A stretch of DNA of 64,000 nt from Ehretia macrophylla (Eukaryota; Streptophyta; Magnoliopsida; Boraginales; Ehretiaceae): assembly GCA_037974665.1 (NCBI GenBank), contig CM075782.1, positions 43,018,851 through 43,082,850 of the forward strand, written 5' to 3'. Below the pieces are notes generated by a model. That model was not told the DNA's origin, searched no databases, and saw nothing but the letters and a program-made list of their open reading frames with translations. Shown in pieces: positions 22,733-34,885 of the stretch (positions are counted from its first letter, which is position 1; each line of letters opens with the position of its first letter). A program made the translations under genes and the position numbers.

Positions 22733-23816
22733 TTTGTACATCGAAATTTCAGCTTGTGGTGACTACAAGTGTCGTTGTTAGTGGAGCTCACCTGCTTATT
22801 AGTGCATCCTTGTACGTTTCTTATCATTTATAATGCTTGTCCGCTTGTAGAAACGTGAGGACAACAATAGGCACAAAGTTCAACGTCAAGAAAAGAAAAA
22901 AGAAAGGGACATGTTTATCGAAAGACCAAAAAATGTGTTAATTAGTTAATAAATTTTGCATTGAACAAACTTGTGCAAACGCACATCCTTCTTCAATTTT
23001 TGGAAGGCCTTCTATTGTATGTAGAGAGTAATAAAAAGGGTGTGAAATCTTCAAGAATTATTTTTTTATAATTCAACTTGTGCTTACTTCAGAAAGAAAA
23101 AAAAAATTGTATTTTATAAACTTACAAGTCAAAAAATGTAAATATTTTAATTGATGGAAAAAATAACTTGGTAATATTTTAATTATCTATATAAGTTTAT
23201 AATAATATGGTAGAAGTCTCTCAATATTACAAAATGCAAATGCAATAAATCACACTCTAATAAATGTTTTGACTAGATTTTTAATCATAAACTTAGCCAA
23301 TTTCTCAAAAACCATTTTATGAGCCGCATTTCTATGTAGCTACGTGAGTTTTTGAAGAAGGACAAATAGGGTGTTTCATCTCACAAATTTGTGAATACTT
23401 GATCTTGGCATATGTTTCCTTGTTTATAAAAAAAGATAAATAAATAAAATGCAACAAATCACATTATTACGAGGAATTATTAAAATATAACGATGACTCA
23501 AATTCCAACATTTAACTTTCACATAACAAGGTCTTTTCATCTTACCATATTAAAGTATAAATATGGGAGCAATTATTAAAGAGCCAATGGGAGAAGTAAT
23601 TCATAGTCAGTCCTAAATTTTTATTATAATTTTAAAGTATTTTAGATTAAAAAGTGTTTAGTTGTTAACGAAAAAATATTATTTATATATAAATATTAAA
23701 ATATTTATATTTTTAGTTCATAATGTCTTCTTTAAATCAATTGAACAAAAATTCACAATCTGTCTTGACTACAAAGGTGCACTTTTTTGTAATGTATTAT
23801 TATTTTATTACCCGAT
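22733..23816. other. Upstream region of UGT1
   Basis: Aligns with 35798-36920 over its whole length. No other gene was recognised. A short conserved stretch with AGCTTGTGGTGACTA and AATGCTTGTCCCCTTGTAG-like words appears in both copies. Confidence 0.6.
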
Positions 23817-23824
23817 TATAAAAT
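23817..23824 (+). promoter_or_regulatory. Probable TATA box of UGT1
   Basis: TATAAAAT lies 93 bases before the start codon. The second gene has TATAAAAA 94 bases before its ATG, so position and sequence are conserved. Confidence 0.55.
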
Positions 23825-23909
23825 AATCCAAATCCGAGAATATTGGCATTCTTGTCTCCTTTTTCTCCTCTTCGATTGCTTCTTTCACCTATCCATTTCT
23901 CTCACTTGC

Positions 23910-25397
23910 ATGGGTGATTCTTCAAGCAACAAGCCAACTAGTATCCACCACGTTGTGGCTATGCCAGGCCCAGGCAGAGGCCATATCAACCCATTAATGA
24001 ACCTCTGCAAATTAGTAGTTTCAAGAACCACCAACTTCGTCATCACCTTTGTCATCACAGAGGAGTGGCTCGGCTTCATCGGCTCAGACACCAAGCCGGC
24101 TAACATTCGGTTCGCTACGATCCCAAACGTGTTGCCATCTGAGCTAGTTCGTGCAGCTGACTTATTTGGCTTTGCAGTGGCCATACAGACCAAGATGGAG
24201 GAGCCATTTGAGCAGCTTCTTGATCAGATTGAGCTGCCAGTGACGATGATCATTGCTGACACTTTTCTTAAATGGGCACTTGATGTTGGAAACAGAAGGA
24301 ATATTCCGGTGGCATCATTCTGCCCGATGTCAGCCTCAGTGTTTTCTATTTTACACCATTTGCAGCTTCTAGTTGAAAACGGGCATTATCCATTCGAATT
24401 ATCAGGTGCGCGTATCTAAATATTTCCTTTAGATATTCTGGATACATATGTCCATAACTCGAGCCTATTAAAATTTCTCATTCATTACTCACGCACATGT
24501 ACAGAAAGAGGAGATGAGCGTGTTGATTACATTCCTGGAATTTCTCCCATTCGCCTAGCAGACCTTCCAACAATTTTACGCGAAAAGGGTGAACGTCTGC
24601 AGCAGCTAGGTCTTCGTCTACTTCCCGATGTGAGCAAAGCACAATATCTTCTGTTTACATCCATATTCGAGCTTGAATCTCAAGTCATCGATGCTCTGAA
24701 ACTAAAGTTTTCGTTTCCTGTATATTCTGTTGGTCCTGTCATACCTTACTTAGATCTCAAAAATAGTTCTCACTCAAACAGTGAGGATGACTATCAGTAT
24801 CTGGAATGGCTAAACAATCAACCTCGAACTTCAGTGTTGTATGTCTCACTGGGGAGTTTTCTTTCGGTTTCAAGTACTCAATTGGATGAAATCGCTGCTG
24901 GATTGCAAGACAGCGGTGTTAGATACTTATGGGTGGCTCGCGGCGACACCTCCAGGTTAAGAGAAAAATGTGGTGGTGGTGGTGGTGGTGCTGGACTTTT
25001 AGTACCATGGTGTGAACAATTGAAAGTGTTGTGCCACCCTGCGGTTGGTGGATTCTGGACTCATTGCGGATGGAATTCAACCACGGAAGGTGTTTTCGCT
25101 GGCGTGCCGATGCTTACGTTTCCTATACTGATGGATCAAATCACAAACAGCAAATTCATTGTTGAAGATTGGAAGATTGGTTGGGAAGTGAAAAGAGAAG
25201 CAAGGAAAGAAAGTTTGGTGCGAAGAGATGAAATAGCACAACTTATAAGGAGATTTATGGACTTGGAAAGCAAAGAGAGGAAAGATATGATGAGAAGAGC
25301 TGGACAGCTTCAACTCAGATGTCAGCAAGCAACTTCTAAAGGAGGGTCATCTGATAATAATCTCAATGCTTTTCTTGTTAGTATTCAAAGATCTTGA
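23910..25397 (+). CDS. UDP-glycosyltransferase, UGT87A-like, copy 1
   Basis: A two-exon gene: 23910-24405 and 24505-25397, with a 99-base GT-AG intron in phase 1, giving 462 residues. Family-1 glycosyltransferases move a sugar from a UDP-sugar to small acceptors in the cytosol. The catalytic His (H25 in PGRGHINP) and its partner Asp (D117 in IIADTF) are present. The 44-residue PSPG donor box spans 334-377, from WCEQLKVLCHP through HCGWNS to MDQ. The final Gln commonly goes with UDP-glucose use. Overall wording (HVVAMP, VLYVSLGSF) and length fit UGT87A, of which Arabidopsis UGT87A2 affects flowering time. The acceptor here is unknown. A six-Gly run (322-327), coded by repeated GGT, is unusual. 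No lesions. Confidence 0.93.
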
Positions 25398-26385
25398 TCA
25401 TATCAATATGGATCATGTTGCAGTCTTTTTTTTTCATTTTTTTCTTTTTTTACAATAGAGTCCGAAGGTGAGGTTTGAACTTCAAATTTTTGAATATAAT
25501 AAGTCACTACTCGAGAACTGTACCAACTCTTGAATATTGGTGTTTGTTTCTCCATTGAAAAGAAATATTTAATATTTTTTCATTGTGAATGCAATTTTGG
25601 CAAAATAACTAGTTCAACTGTTGCTTCCTTCTCATATATGATACTACTAGTAGATGGGCGAGACTGCTGTCTACACTGGTCTATTGATTTTTCCTTCCTA
25701 GTAGGAGTTGAAGATAATTAAGGATAGTTTAGAGTACAAAATTTTTACTACAAAGGGATAAAATAAAATAAAAAAAAAGTTAGACCAACATTAAGGTTTA
25801 GTGTGTGCAATTAATTTTCATGACCCAAACATTTAATTTTTCGATTACATGGTAACAACTTTACCATTGTTGTAAGGCTCTCTTTCATATATTGAAGATA
25901 ATAAATAAATTAAAATACTTTAATATCTTAGTAGAAAACAAAGAATATTCTAAGAAACAAAGTCTGAACAAGTACACAAAAATAGATCATGTATTCCAAG
26001 AAAAATAGATAATAAGCATAATAATAAAAACTAAATTAAACTTAGAAAAAAAAGTAATACTAATATTTTAGGGGATATATAACGTTGAATATTCAGAAAA
26101 TACAAAAATAAAATAGAAGATCAAAATTTAAGTGTTTGAAAAGCATAGCAATAAGCAAAGCTTATTTGAATTGAATATTTATAAAGTCAAGAGTAATTTT
26201 ATTCATCACCCTTTTAACCAATCACATTTTCTTATATAGTAGATTTTTTACCATAGACGCGAGAGATTTAATATTCAATACAGTAATTCTTACTATACAA
26301 AGAAGAGGTGAAGGGTGAAGGTGTGGCATAAACATTTCGTTGATTATATTTAAATTGTCTTTACAGTTATAACTTTAAAGGCTTA
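25398..26385. other. 3' flank of UGT1 (array block F, copy 1)
   Basis: Matches 38505-39450. Around 25440-25545 the minus strand has GTTGGTACAGTTCTCGAGTA and AAGTTCAAACCTCACC, spaced like the A and B boxes of a tRNA-derived SINE; the same is present behind UGT2. No gene seen. Confidence 0.5.
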
Positions 26386-26548
26386 AAGGGCATTTGGTTC
26401 ACAAAATGTTACAAGATTTATGGGAATGTGAAGTCTGGAATATGACATTCTCATATTTGGTTCACGGAATTAATGTGATATTCCAAGGACTATCACATTT
26501 TTAAGAATGCAATATTCTCATGATTTGACCAATTTCTATTCTAATGTA

Positions 26549-26756
26549 AGGTCATCCTCAATGGAGTATGCAAAATAGAGTTGGCTCTATTTGGCTTTAA
26601 AAATGACAAAATTGGTTGACCCCACGTATATTTAGAGACCTATTAGAGTTATTTTTTTTATGGGGTCTCTAAAAACCTCAATTATAACATTTTGAAGACC
26701 CAAATTATAGAATTAGAGACTCAAACTCTATTTTACATACTCCATTGAGGATGCCC
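26549..26756. mobile_element. MITE 1 with Harbinger-like ends
   Basis: The left end GGTCATCCTCAATGGAGTAT and right end ATACTCCATTGAGGATGCCC are inverted copies with one mismatch, continuing to CAAAATAGAG / CTCTATTTTA. The right end matches the Harbinger terminus at 4140-4155 (TATTGAGGATGCCC). TTAGAGAC and GTCTCTAAA words lie inside. Confidence 0.78.
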
Positions 26757-27074
26757 TTAGGTTGTCCTTACCAGAGGCTCTAAAATAGAGACTCTGGTAT
26801 CGTACAATTATTACGTAATATAGTTCATTTGGTGAAACAAAAATCTATAAAGTAGAGATCAAAATCACTAAAAAGTGGGCCCGGGTCTCTAAAAAGTACA
26901 AAGTCTCTAAAATTTTTATTTTAGAGACTTTGTACTTTTTAGAGACCCGAACCCACTTTTTAGTGATTTTGATCTCTACTTTATAGATTTTTGTTTCACC
27001 AAATGAACTATATTACGTAATAATTGTACGATACCAGAGTCTCTATTTTAGAGCCTCTGGTAAGGACAGCCTAA
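26757..27074. mobile_element. MITE 2, 318-base near-perfect hairpin
   Basis: The whole element is an inverted repeat. The arms 26757-26913 and 26918-27074 pair with only three mismatches around a four-base loop. The ends read TTAGGTTGTCCTTACCAGAG and its inverse, and CTCTAAAATAGAGACTC repeats lie near the tips and centre. It directly abuts MITE 1. Such fold-backs derive from Harbinger- or Stowaway-type elements and can be sources of small RNA. Confidence 0.9.
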
Positions 27075-28553
27075 GAGGGTGAGAATCTCACATTCCCAAA
27101 TCGTGGGAATAACTCCGAGAAAATAAAAAAAATCTAAATACCCATCGTAGAAAATAAAAAAATTAAAATAAATACAATAAAATAATAAATAATAAATATA
27201 AAAGAATAAAAATAAAAGATAAAACAAAATAATATAATAAATAAAACAAAAAAATAAAATAGAAAAAATAAATAAATTATAATAAAATAAAATAAAATAA
27301 AAAAGTAAATGATAAAATATAATAAGAAAATAAAATAAGATAAAATAAAATTAAAATTAAATAAAATTAGTAAGGATAAAATAAAATAAAATTACAAAAA
27401 GATAATATTTGGAAAAATATAATAATAACAATAAAAATAATAAAATAAAAAAATAAAAAAATAAAAAAAAAATAAAACTACATAAAATAAAAATATTTAG
27501 AATAAATAAAATAATAACAATAAAAACAAAAAAATAAAAAGAAAAAAATAAAAAATATTAAATTTTTATGTTACACTAGAAATTTATATTTAAAATTATT
27601 TTTAATGCTGAATTTTGGATTTTAAAATTTAAAATTAAATATTATAAAATTTTAAAAAAATATAAATAATTTTTAAATTTTTTTAAAATAATAAACTTAA
27701 GATTTCTAATATTAAAGTGTGAAGGTAAAATTTATAAACAATAAAAATAAATTTATCTTCGTTGTATTAATACGTTAAATATTTTTTTACTCGCGTATTA
27801 GTAAAATTATGCAAAATGTATCATTATTTGTTCACTTTGTTTGATATTCTTATTTTTTTAAATTAGGGAGATTATTGAAAAATTGCTCAACATTCCTAAG
27901 AATATTAAGTTTAAACCAAACATAATAAAATATTATTCCTAAGAACTTAACAAAATATTTCTAGAAATATTTTTAACAAATCAAACACTTTTAACCATAT
28001 TTTCGGGAATGTATTTCTAAGAATGTCATTCCTAGGAATGAAAAATCTATCTGTGAACCAAACACTTAGGAGCAAATATAAAAAAACTTAAGCAATTGAA
28101 GTCTATGAAATATATAAATAAGTAACATTGACAAGGACTGACTACTTCATATTTTTGTTAGCAAGTGTCTTAATTGTTTAGCAAAAAAATCAGATATTTA
28201 GAAGAATTATAATTTCAAATGCACGCATAAATAATTTTCTATAATATTTCTTTTTGTTCCAAAAAAAAACTAAAACCAATTCTTGACAATAAAAACTTAT
28301 TCATGCGACTACAATGCATTATTTCCATAACCATGATGAGTATTGGATTTAGATCGTCTCACATCATATAACTTTACCAGAGAGATTAAATGATAATGAT
28401 ACATCCAAATTATTTTACAATAACTATATAGACAAATCATTGCATTGAATCTCTATACAGACATATCATCACCTTTAGATCTTTTTTATAGCGTTACAAT
28501 AATAGGAGAGGATCCAAATCCGACGATAGAATATTACTGCTACAACAAATGGC

Positions 28554-30893
28554 TCAATCACTTGAGCATTCAGGGCGTTGTGGTGAGTTATTTGCACAAT
28601 AATCATAAGTCATATATGTCTTCCTTGTAAATTTCAATTGTTGTTTCAGAAAAGGACTCAGTTCCCAATAATTTTCCTTATTCCAAAAGTACTCAAAAGA
28701 GGAGCAATTTGTGGTGTTTTGGTATGCACAACAAGTTACGTTGAAATCTTGATAGTGTGCTATAAATGGTGCATGAGACCAATCAACCTTTCCTGCCCAT
28801 TCACCACTCCATATACTTGCCTCTATTCTCATAGGCTTTGTTGGGTAATTCACTCCTAATGCACTCTTGTTCTTGAACACTGTTATGGGAATTTCGTTCA
28901 CGAAAAACCTAAAAGAGGGCAATCAAATAAGTTATTACATGCAAAGAAGGAGTTCAGGAAACCAAACTCCAGTTGTATACGATTACAATATTGAAGTTCT
29001 TTTAGAACACTCTAAATGAAAATTTTAAAAATATTGGAATAGGTGTTGCAATGATTTTTTAGCCATGGTAGAAATCAAAATTGTTTGCAAAGGTTTGAAG
29101 GGTAAATATTTTTATCACTTTTTGTTGATAATTACTCATGAGATTACTTTTTAACAACTAATTTTTGTAGCTTAATTGCAATGGTTTTTAAAGTCGTTGC
29201 TTGTTGTTCACAAAAATCATTCAAAGAGCATTTGAAAAAGGAACATATGCAATGGTTTTTATCGTATTTGTAACAATTTTAAATGTTTCAATATAAAAAA
29301 AATGTGATAATTGGAGTTCGAAAAGTTATTAAGTATATAATGGACAACTCATGCTGAGACTCCCTTCATATGCGGGGTTCATAAAGAGTAATTGATATAG
29401 TAAAATAATAACATAAAATTAGAACAATGACCATATAGGAAGAGAAGAAATAATTAGAAAGGCAAAAAGTTAAGAACATTGTTATATACCATTCTATTTT
29501 TATCACTCAAATACCATCTCCTACTTGGATGCTTAGTTGGCATGTTAAAATAACAAACTTTTTAATTTCTCTTTCTTCTTTTAGTATGCCAACTAAGCAT
29601 ACAAATAGGAGATAGTATTTGAATGATAAAAATAAGGTGGTATATAGCATTTCTCAAAAGGTAACTATCCTTACACTATTTGGTGTTGGTTCTAGAGAAT
29701 GGTGTAAGAGTGGAAATCTTCTGAAGGATAAAACCAGAGTTGAAATCTTTGTTCTCCATGGCCATCATCATTAGCAAACACATTTGTTTGTAAAATGCCC
29801 TTTGTTCCAATGAACTCAAAATCAAGCTCATCATGTAATCTTGCATCTTGCTCACCTTTAGTAGACGTCAACTGTAGAAATACAAAAAGAGTTTACTATA
29901 AGCAAAAATCTTCCAAACGATCGACCTAATTGTTGATCAAGTTGTGATATAAGAGGAAGTTGTGGAATTAGGACTTCATGGTTAGTCGGGCACCTATACA
30001 GTGAAAGAAAGCCATCAACTAAAATCTAATATATTTAATGAGTTTTATTTCTTTAATAAAAAAAGATTTATTTTTTCGAAGTAAAGGTATGCACAGAAAA
30101 ACGTGACTTTGCCACTGGTGAGAAGTGCATTCCCATGCATTTGTGAGGCCTATGGGCGCCTCTCAACCGAATCAATCCGGCTGATTGCTCAAAATAGCAA
30201 CCCTTACTCTAATTGTTCACCAATTATAGTTATCGTGTAAAAGTTAAAAGGCAATGTTATTACAAAGAAGCTTGTAATTATTCCTTCTGTTGTTTTGTTT
30301 GGGATCTTCATCCTGATATGAAATAATCCAGATCCAAACTCCGATTTGGACCTAAAGCCAGACGCTGCGTTATTGCAAACATCACTAATAATGTTATAAA
30401 CAATTGTGTTTTATTCAAAATTGTATGCAGACACTAGAAAAAAATACTAATATTATACCCGAACAAAATTATAGATTCACCCCTAAATTTATCCCCTTAT
30501 GATTTAATAGATTGCAACTCGTTCCCTTTTTGTGTTCGTAATAGCGGGAGGTCTTCAGTCACATTCTTATAAATTATAAGGGTTATAAAATTATTACGAT
30601 ACAAACGAATTTGACGAAGTACGGGAAGATTTTTAGGCTTAGTTGGCATGCATGCAAGCATTCATAAATCTACATGAACGAAGAAAAAGAAGGAAATGTT
30701 TTTTCAAGTGTTAACAATAACCTGAAGAATTATCCATCAAAAGTTGTACTTCAGATCCTTCGTTAACTAGCGAAAAATGATTTAACCCCTATAGAGGAAA
30801 ATAGTTCTTGTTGAAATTATTTTCAATTTCATTTGCACGGATGAGGATAACACTGATAAAAATGGTTTAAATATTGAGGAAAAAGGGAGCCAT
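28554..30893 (-). pseudogene. XTH pseudogene, copy 2
   Basis: Exon 4 is 28908-28554, exon 3 29871-29675, exon 2 30364-30264 (101 bases, fully open, with HIRMKIP) and exon 1 30893-30722. Splice sites of exons 2 to 4 look intact. Lesions: the signal-peptide frame from the ATG at 30893 stops after MAPFFLNI (TTTAAACC around 30867-30872), and exon 3 has TAG at 29694-29692 replacing the Trp of ILWNQHQ. Exon 3 also has Tyr for Asp in LWFDPSEDF. The same Trp-to-stop change is in copy 3 but not copy 1. The catalytic [10 protein letters not shown] remains. A small MITE sits in the intron between exons 3 and 4. Confidence 0.88.
29475..29660. mobile_element. Small MITE in the XTH2 intron
   Basis: Not present in copies 1 and 3. 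The left arm (TATATACCATTCTATTTTTA...GCTTAGTTGGCAT) and right arm (ATGCCAACTAAGCAT-like...AAAATAAGGTGGTATATAG) form an inverted repeat of about 65 bases with several mismatches. Confidence 0.75.
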
Positions 30894-33800
30894 ATAGAGA
30901 GAAATAAAACAAACAATTTAACAAGTTAAATTAATTGATGCATTGCTCTTTGTTTCTTGCTCTCTCATTATATATATTTTTTCATAACATTATTAATCAA
31001 TTGATAATAGTAACATTATTAATCAATTGACCATTATAATTTATATTCATGGCAAGTTTATTGAAGAAATTCAATGCAGATTTTAGCAATTAACTTTATA
31101 AAGATGAATAATGAAATTATATATGTAAATTACCATGATATTTTATGGTTTTGGTTATTCTTGAAATTTGATTATATTGGTTTCAATTTTATACTATATG
31201 GCACTCAATGCAAAAGTTGACTATGCTTTCTCTTTATCTGCTTATGTTAGATTTCACAAATCATAGCGTTGAACTCAATAGGTAAATTTATAAATTTCTC
31301 TATAACATCTTAAATTTTTGATGAGGTTGTCATTTAATATGGTTTCAGAATCCATGTTAATAAATTATTTTGGGTTCAAGTCTCAACGCCACCTATTTGA
31401 AAATATTAAAATTATACACATAAAAGGCTAAAAACGAACATGCGTACATGTACGAGAACATATTAAGGATAATAAATAAATATAATAAAATACTACCAAA
31501 ATCTTGAGCAATCAATCTACTACCAAAGTCTTAAGCAAATAATTACCTGGATTTGGTCGATGGAATTGGAATGCAGTTATTGAACCGTTAATCACGGTGA
31601 TCATTACAATTATCAATTATATATCTAATTATATTAATTAACTATAATTATCATACCGTTTGGTACAAATAAATTTCATAAAATTTTGCGAAATTTATTT
31701 ATAAATTTAATTTTTGGTGTTTGTAAGCACCTTTTTAAAAAATTAAAAATTAAAAATTTGCAAATCCTGGATTTGCTCAATCTTTAGCCAAATGCTTGCT
31801 CAAGAACTGAAATTTGTAATTCCAAACCACCAAATTAGTTGTTCATTTTAAAGCCTAAATTGCCTTCTAAGTTTTATTTCCTTTTTTATTATTCTTATTC
31901 TTTCGTTTTCATTCCCTATATATTTAATTCTTCCTATTCTTCTTGCAAGATTCTTTACAAAAATTTCTTTTCCATTTCTTAACCCAAGTTTCTTTTTCGT
32001 CTTCATATTAGAAGCTCAAATCATGATTTATTTATTCATCCATCCTTGTTTTCAGATAATTTTAACATACTTTACTATCTAACTTAATTATAAATTATTT
32101 ATTCTTGTTATGTATTCATCAATACTAATTAATTAAGTTTAATCTTAAATTAATCCTATTGATCAAATACATATTCGTGTCAAAATTTCAAAAGTAGAGC
32201 TTCAAAATATAAGGACAGAAAAAGAATATCTATAATAAATATACTTACAAATCACAAAATTAACTTAGTATTGATTTACAGTTCCAAATAAGAGAATTCA
32301 TTTGTAAATACAAATTCTCATGCCACAAATACTTCCAAACACTCTGGTTTGGTATACATTACTTTCAGTTTCTTTATTCAAATCAGGGAAGATTACATAT
32401 CATCTTATATAACTTTTTTCTAGTCAAGAAATTATCTTAATTAGAGAAGAAGAAATACACAAAAAACTCCATTTTCCTAGCTATGGTATAGGTTGTCAAA
32501 TAGTTGACATTCATGAGAAAGTTGTCAAACTAATAAGCTTTCTTTGCACTTTTTATTCGTATTTAGCATATGAATTTATTCGAGCAATAGGACGGTTCAT
32601 ATGGCAAGTGATTTTGATCCTCAATAGCTAGAGAGTTTGCATTCAAAACGTGAGTTTAGGATAAAATGTTTAACTTGTGTATTTCTAAACGTGATTTTTA
32701 ACAATTATATGTACAACTTTTGGCCAAAGATTATTTCAACACATCTATCTCCTCAAAATAATCTCATTATACATTTATCATTCTTAATGATGAACAAAAT
32801 ATAAAATGAAAATTTATACGTTATTTCACTTTTTGAAATCTTTTTTCTTTTTCATTTGAATGAGGCTTAGCCAATCTCTGAGAAAAGAAATATACTAACT
32901 AGTGTGAGTAGCCATATTGGCTATTTGACAATTATCTTGGGGGATGTTTCACATCTTTTGTATTTCTCCAAAAAAGCGAAAAGAGCACTAAGAGTATTGT
33001 AAACACTAGCACTTTCAACAAAAATTGTCTTGGCCAAAAATGGAAATCCAATCCACACACCCATTTATCTCTCAATAGATGTGTCAAAGATTGAAGCCCA
33101 TATTTTCTTTTAGGACAGTTTTACAATCATCAAGCATGAATTTGAAGGGGCTTACAAGAATGTACTACTGGCATTTCTCTTTTGCATAACCGGGTCTTAA
33201 ACAATGAACGAGTCTTTTAAAAAAAAAAAAAATTTATCTCATGATACCCTTAACTTAATTGTCTCACAAACTTGGGTTTGTCTGGAGCGTTCTATTTCTT
33301 TTTTGCTTGTTTTTTTGGACAGTTTTCAATATGGTTTTTAAAAAAGAAAGAACATAAAATTTGTTTGAGTATAATTATTTCTCTGACCAAGTTTATACGA
33401 TGAAGATATCCTTCAAATTATATAAACAGTTGTTTTTCTTTTATTAAACAAATTTTGATTAAAATAATTAAATTACTATCAATTTGTTAATTAATTATTT
33501 AACATTATTATTTAATTAACTTAATAAAAATTTAAAATTAAATTCCGGTAGAACTAGCAACCTCCCTCCAGTTGTTATGATAAAGAAAAACTCTACCAAA
33601 TTCAGTATCGTCATAAAGCACAACTGTTCACTAACATCACATATATATTACTTATAAAGACCGATAATAATAATAATGGCTCCGGATACTATTAACCATA
33701 GAAAGATTAAAAAAAAAAGAAAAAAAGAATGCATCGTCTTCCATATGAGCAATCAATAATGCCATTATTGATTGCTCTACAATGTAAATAAAATATGTTT

Positions 33801-34626
33801 TTTTTCCCTTTCTTTTATGATGTGGGAACCCAGCTTGGACAATCCGATTACGGATGCAGCCTGACCACTAACTGATAAATTTTTGAGTATAGCGGTGTAT
33901 TTTCACACATTTACCAGATCAGTTAAGGACAAAATTTCAGAATAATGAGAATATCGAACTCACAACCTCACTTGAACGATTTCACTTTACTATCGTTGGA
34001 TTATGTTCGAGTGCAATGTAGATAAATATGTTGTCATTGAACTTGAAACCTTAAGTGGATTATGACCTTGAAAACGAAATAGTAAACACACCAACTCAAA
34101 TCATGATTTGCATGACGATTGAATGATTGATATTATCTTATTTTAAGTACATATCGGAAGTTTGTGAGACAAAAAGAAGTTCCACAATGCTACAAAGTCC
34201 TGCAAATGAGTGCAAAATCATCTAGGCAACAAACAAAGAGGTGCTTCACAATAAATACTTTGCAACGAAGATTAGTCACAATCTTGTTTTAATATGGTAA
34301 GGAAATATGCATGGACAAGTGATCATCAAGAGAATTATTATCACACCCTCTTCACATGTGACACTGATTAACATGGTTAAATGCAAAATTAGTCGCATAA
34401 AAGTCAACACCTGAAATAAGAATGGGTCACAGTGAATGAATAACATTAGACCAAGAGTCAGCACATAAATGAATATCATTAGACTAAGGCTTAGGTTTGA
34501 TATATACCATATTAGTAAATATGTGGTTTTCTCATGAAATCAATTAATATTAAATGAAATAGCCTAAAAACTTTAATGCTAGTTTTGTTAGAATTATTAC
34601 ACTTAATAAATTCTTATTAATCTCAA
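30894..34626. other. Array spacers C and D, copy 2
   Basis: A/T-rich, no gene recognised. Bases 32993-33536 carry the original sequence (GTATTGTAAACACTAGCACT...) that unit 1 has lost and unit 3 keeps. Bases 33840-34020 repeat the possible SINE boxes seen near 19600. Confidence 0.6.
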
Positions 34627-34641
34627 TTTTGATGATAACAA

Positions 34642-34885
34642 GCCAAACCAAACCAAATTAAGTTTTGTCTCACTAGGTGGGGTCGGCTATATGGATCTTG
34701 CGACGCCATGAGTTCCTGTCGAGAGTCATCTCATGCCCCAATAATAATTTTATTTTGTCACAAATCCATGTGAAAGATTCGACATGTTTTACGCTGGATG
34801 TCGGTTGCCTAACGCAACCCTTCTCCTTTATCTGGGTTTGGGACCGATAGTACCAGGGAAAGACCCCTAACATAGGTGGAGTTAG
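34642..34885 (-). mobile_element. SINE-like element, 244 bases, copy 2
   Basis: The duplicate of 20318-20561, with the same length and the same 15-base flanking repeat TTTTGATGATAACAA (34627-34641 and 34886-34900). It was carried along by the segmental duplication. Confidence 0.65.

Larger units (their letters stand above)
12053..28079. repeat. Tandem array unit 1 (RNase H relic, XTH1, UGT1)
   Basis: Nearly all of this interval can be aligned by eye with unit 2 and/or unit 3. Bases 12053-13736 match 39848-40944 plus 57367-57950. Bases 13737-18424 match about 28130-32990 and 58005-62490. Bases 19206-21406 match 33537-35795, and 22733-26385 match 35795-39450. Private to unit 1 are a replaced stretch (18425-19205), a TIR element (21407-22732) and the nested MITEs (26386-28079). 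Confidence 0.85.
26386..28079. mobile_element. Tourist-like MITE, expanded and holding two further MITEs
   Basis: Absent from the equivalent site in unit 2 (about 39450). The left end has GGGCATTTGGTTCAC and the right end GTGAACCAAACACTTA, an imperfect inverted repeat of the TTTGGTTCAC kind found in plant Tourist/Harbinger MITEs. GGAATG/CATTCC words are spread along both halves. It is interrupted by the MITEs at 26549 and 26757 and carries about 450 bases of AAAT/AATA low complexity (27120-27560). No coding sequence. Exact ends are uncertain by a few bases. Confidence 0.65.

Noticed and set aside
25077-25328. Minus-strand frame opposite the UGT PSPG region, also at 38184-38420
   Set aside because: Shadow of the conserved coding exon, with no start context or similarity.
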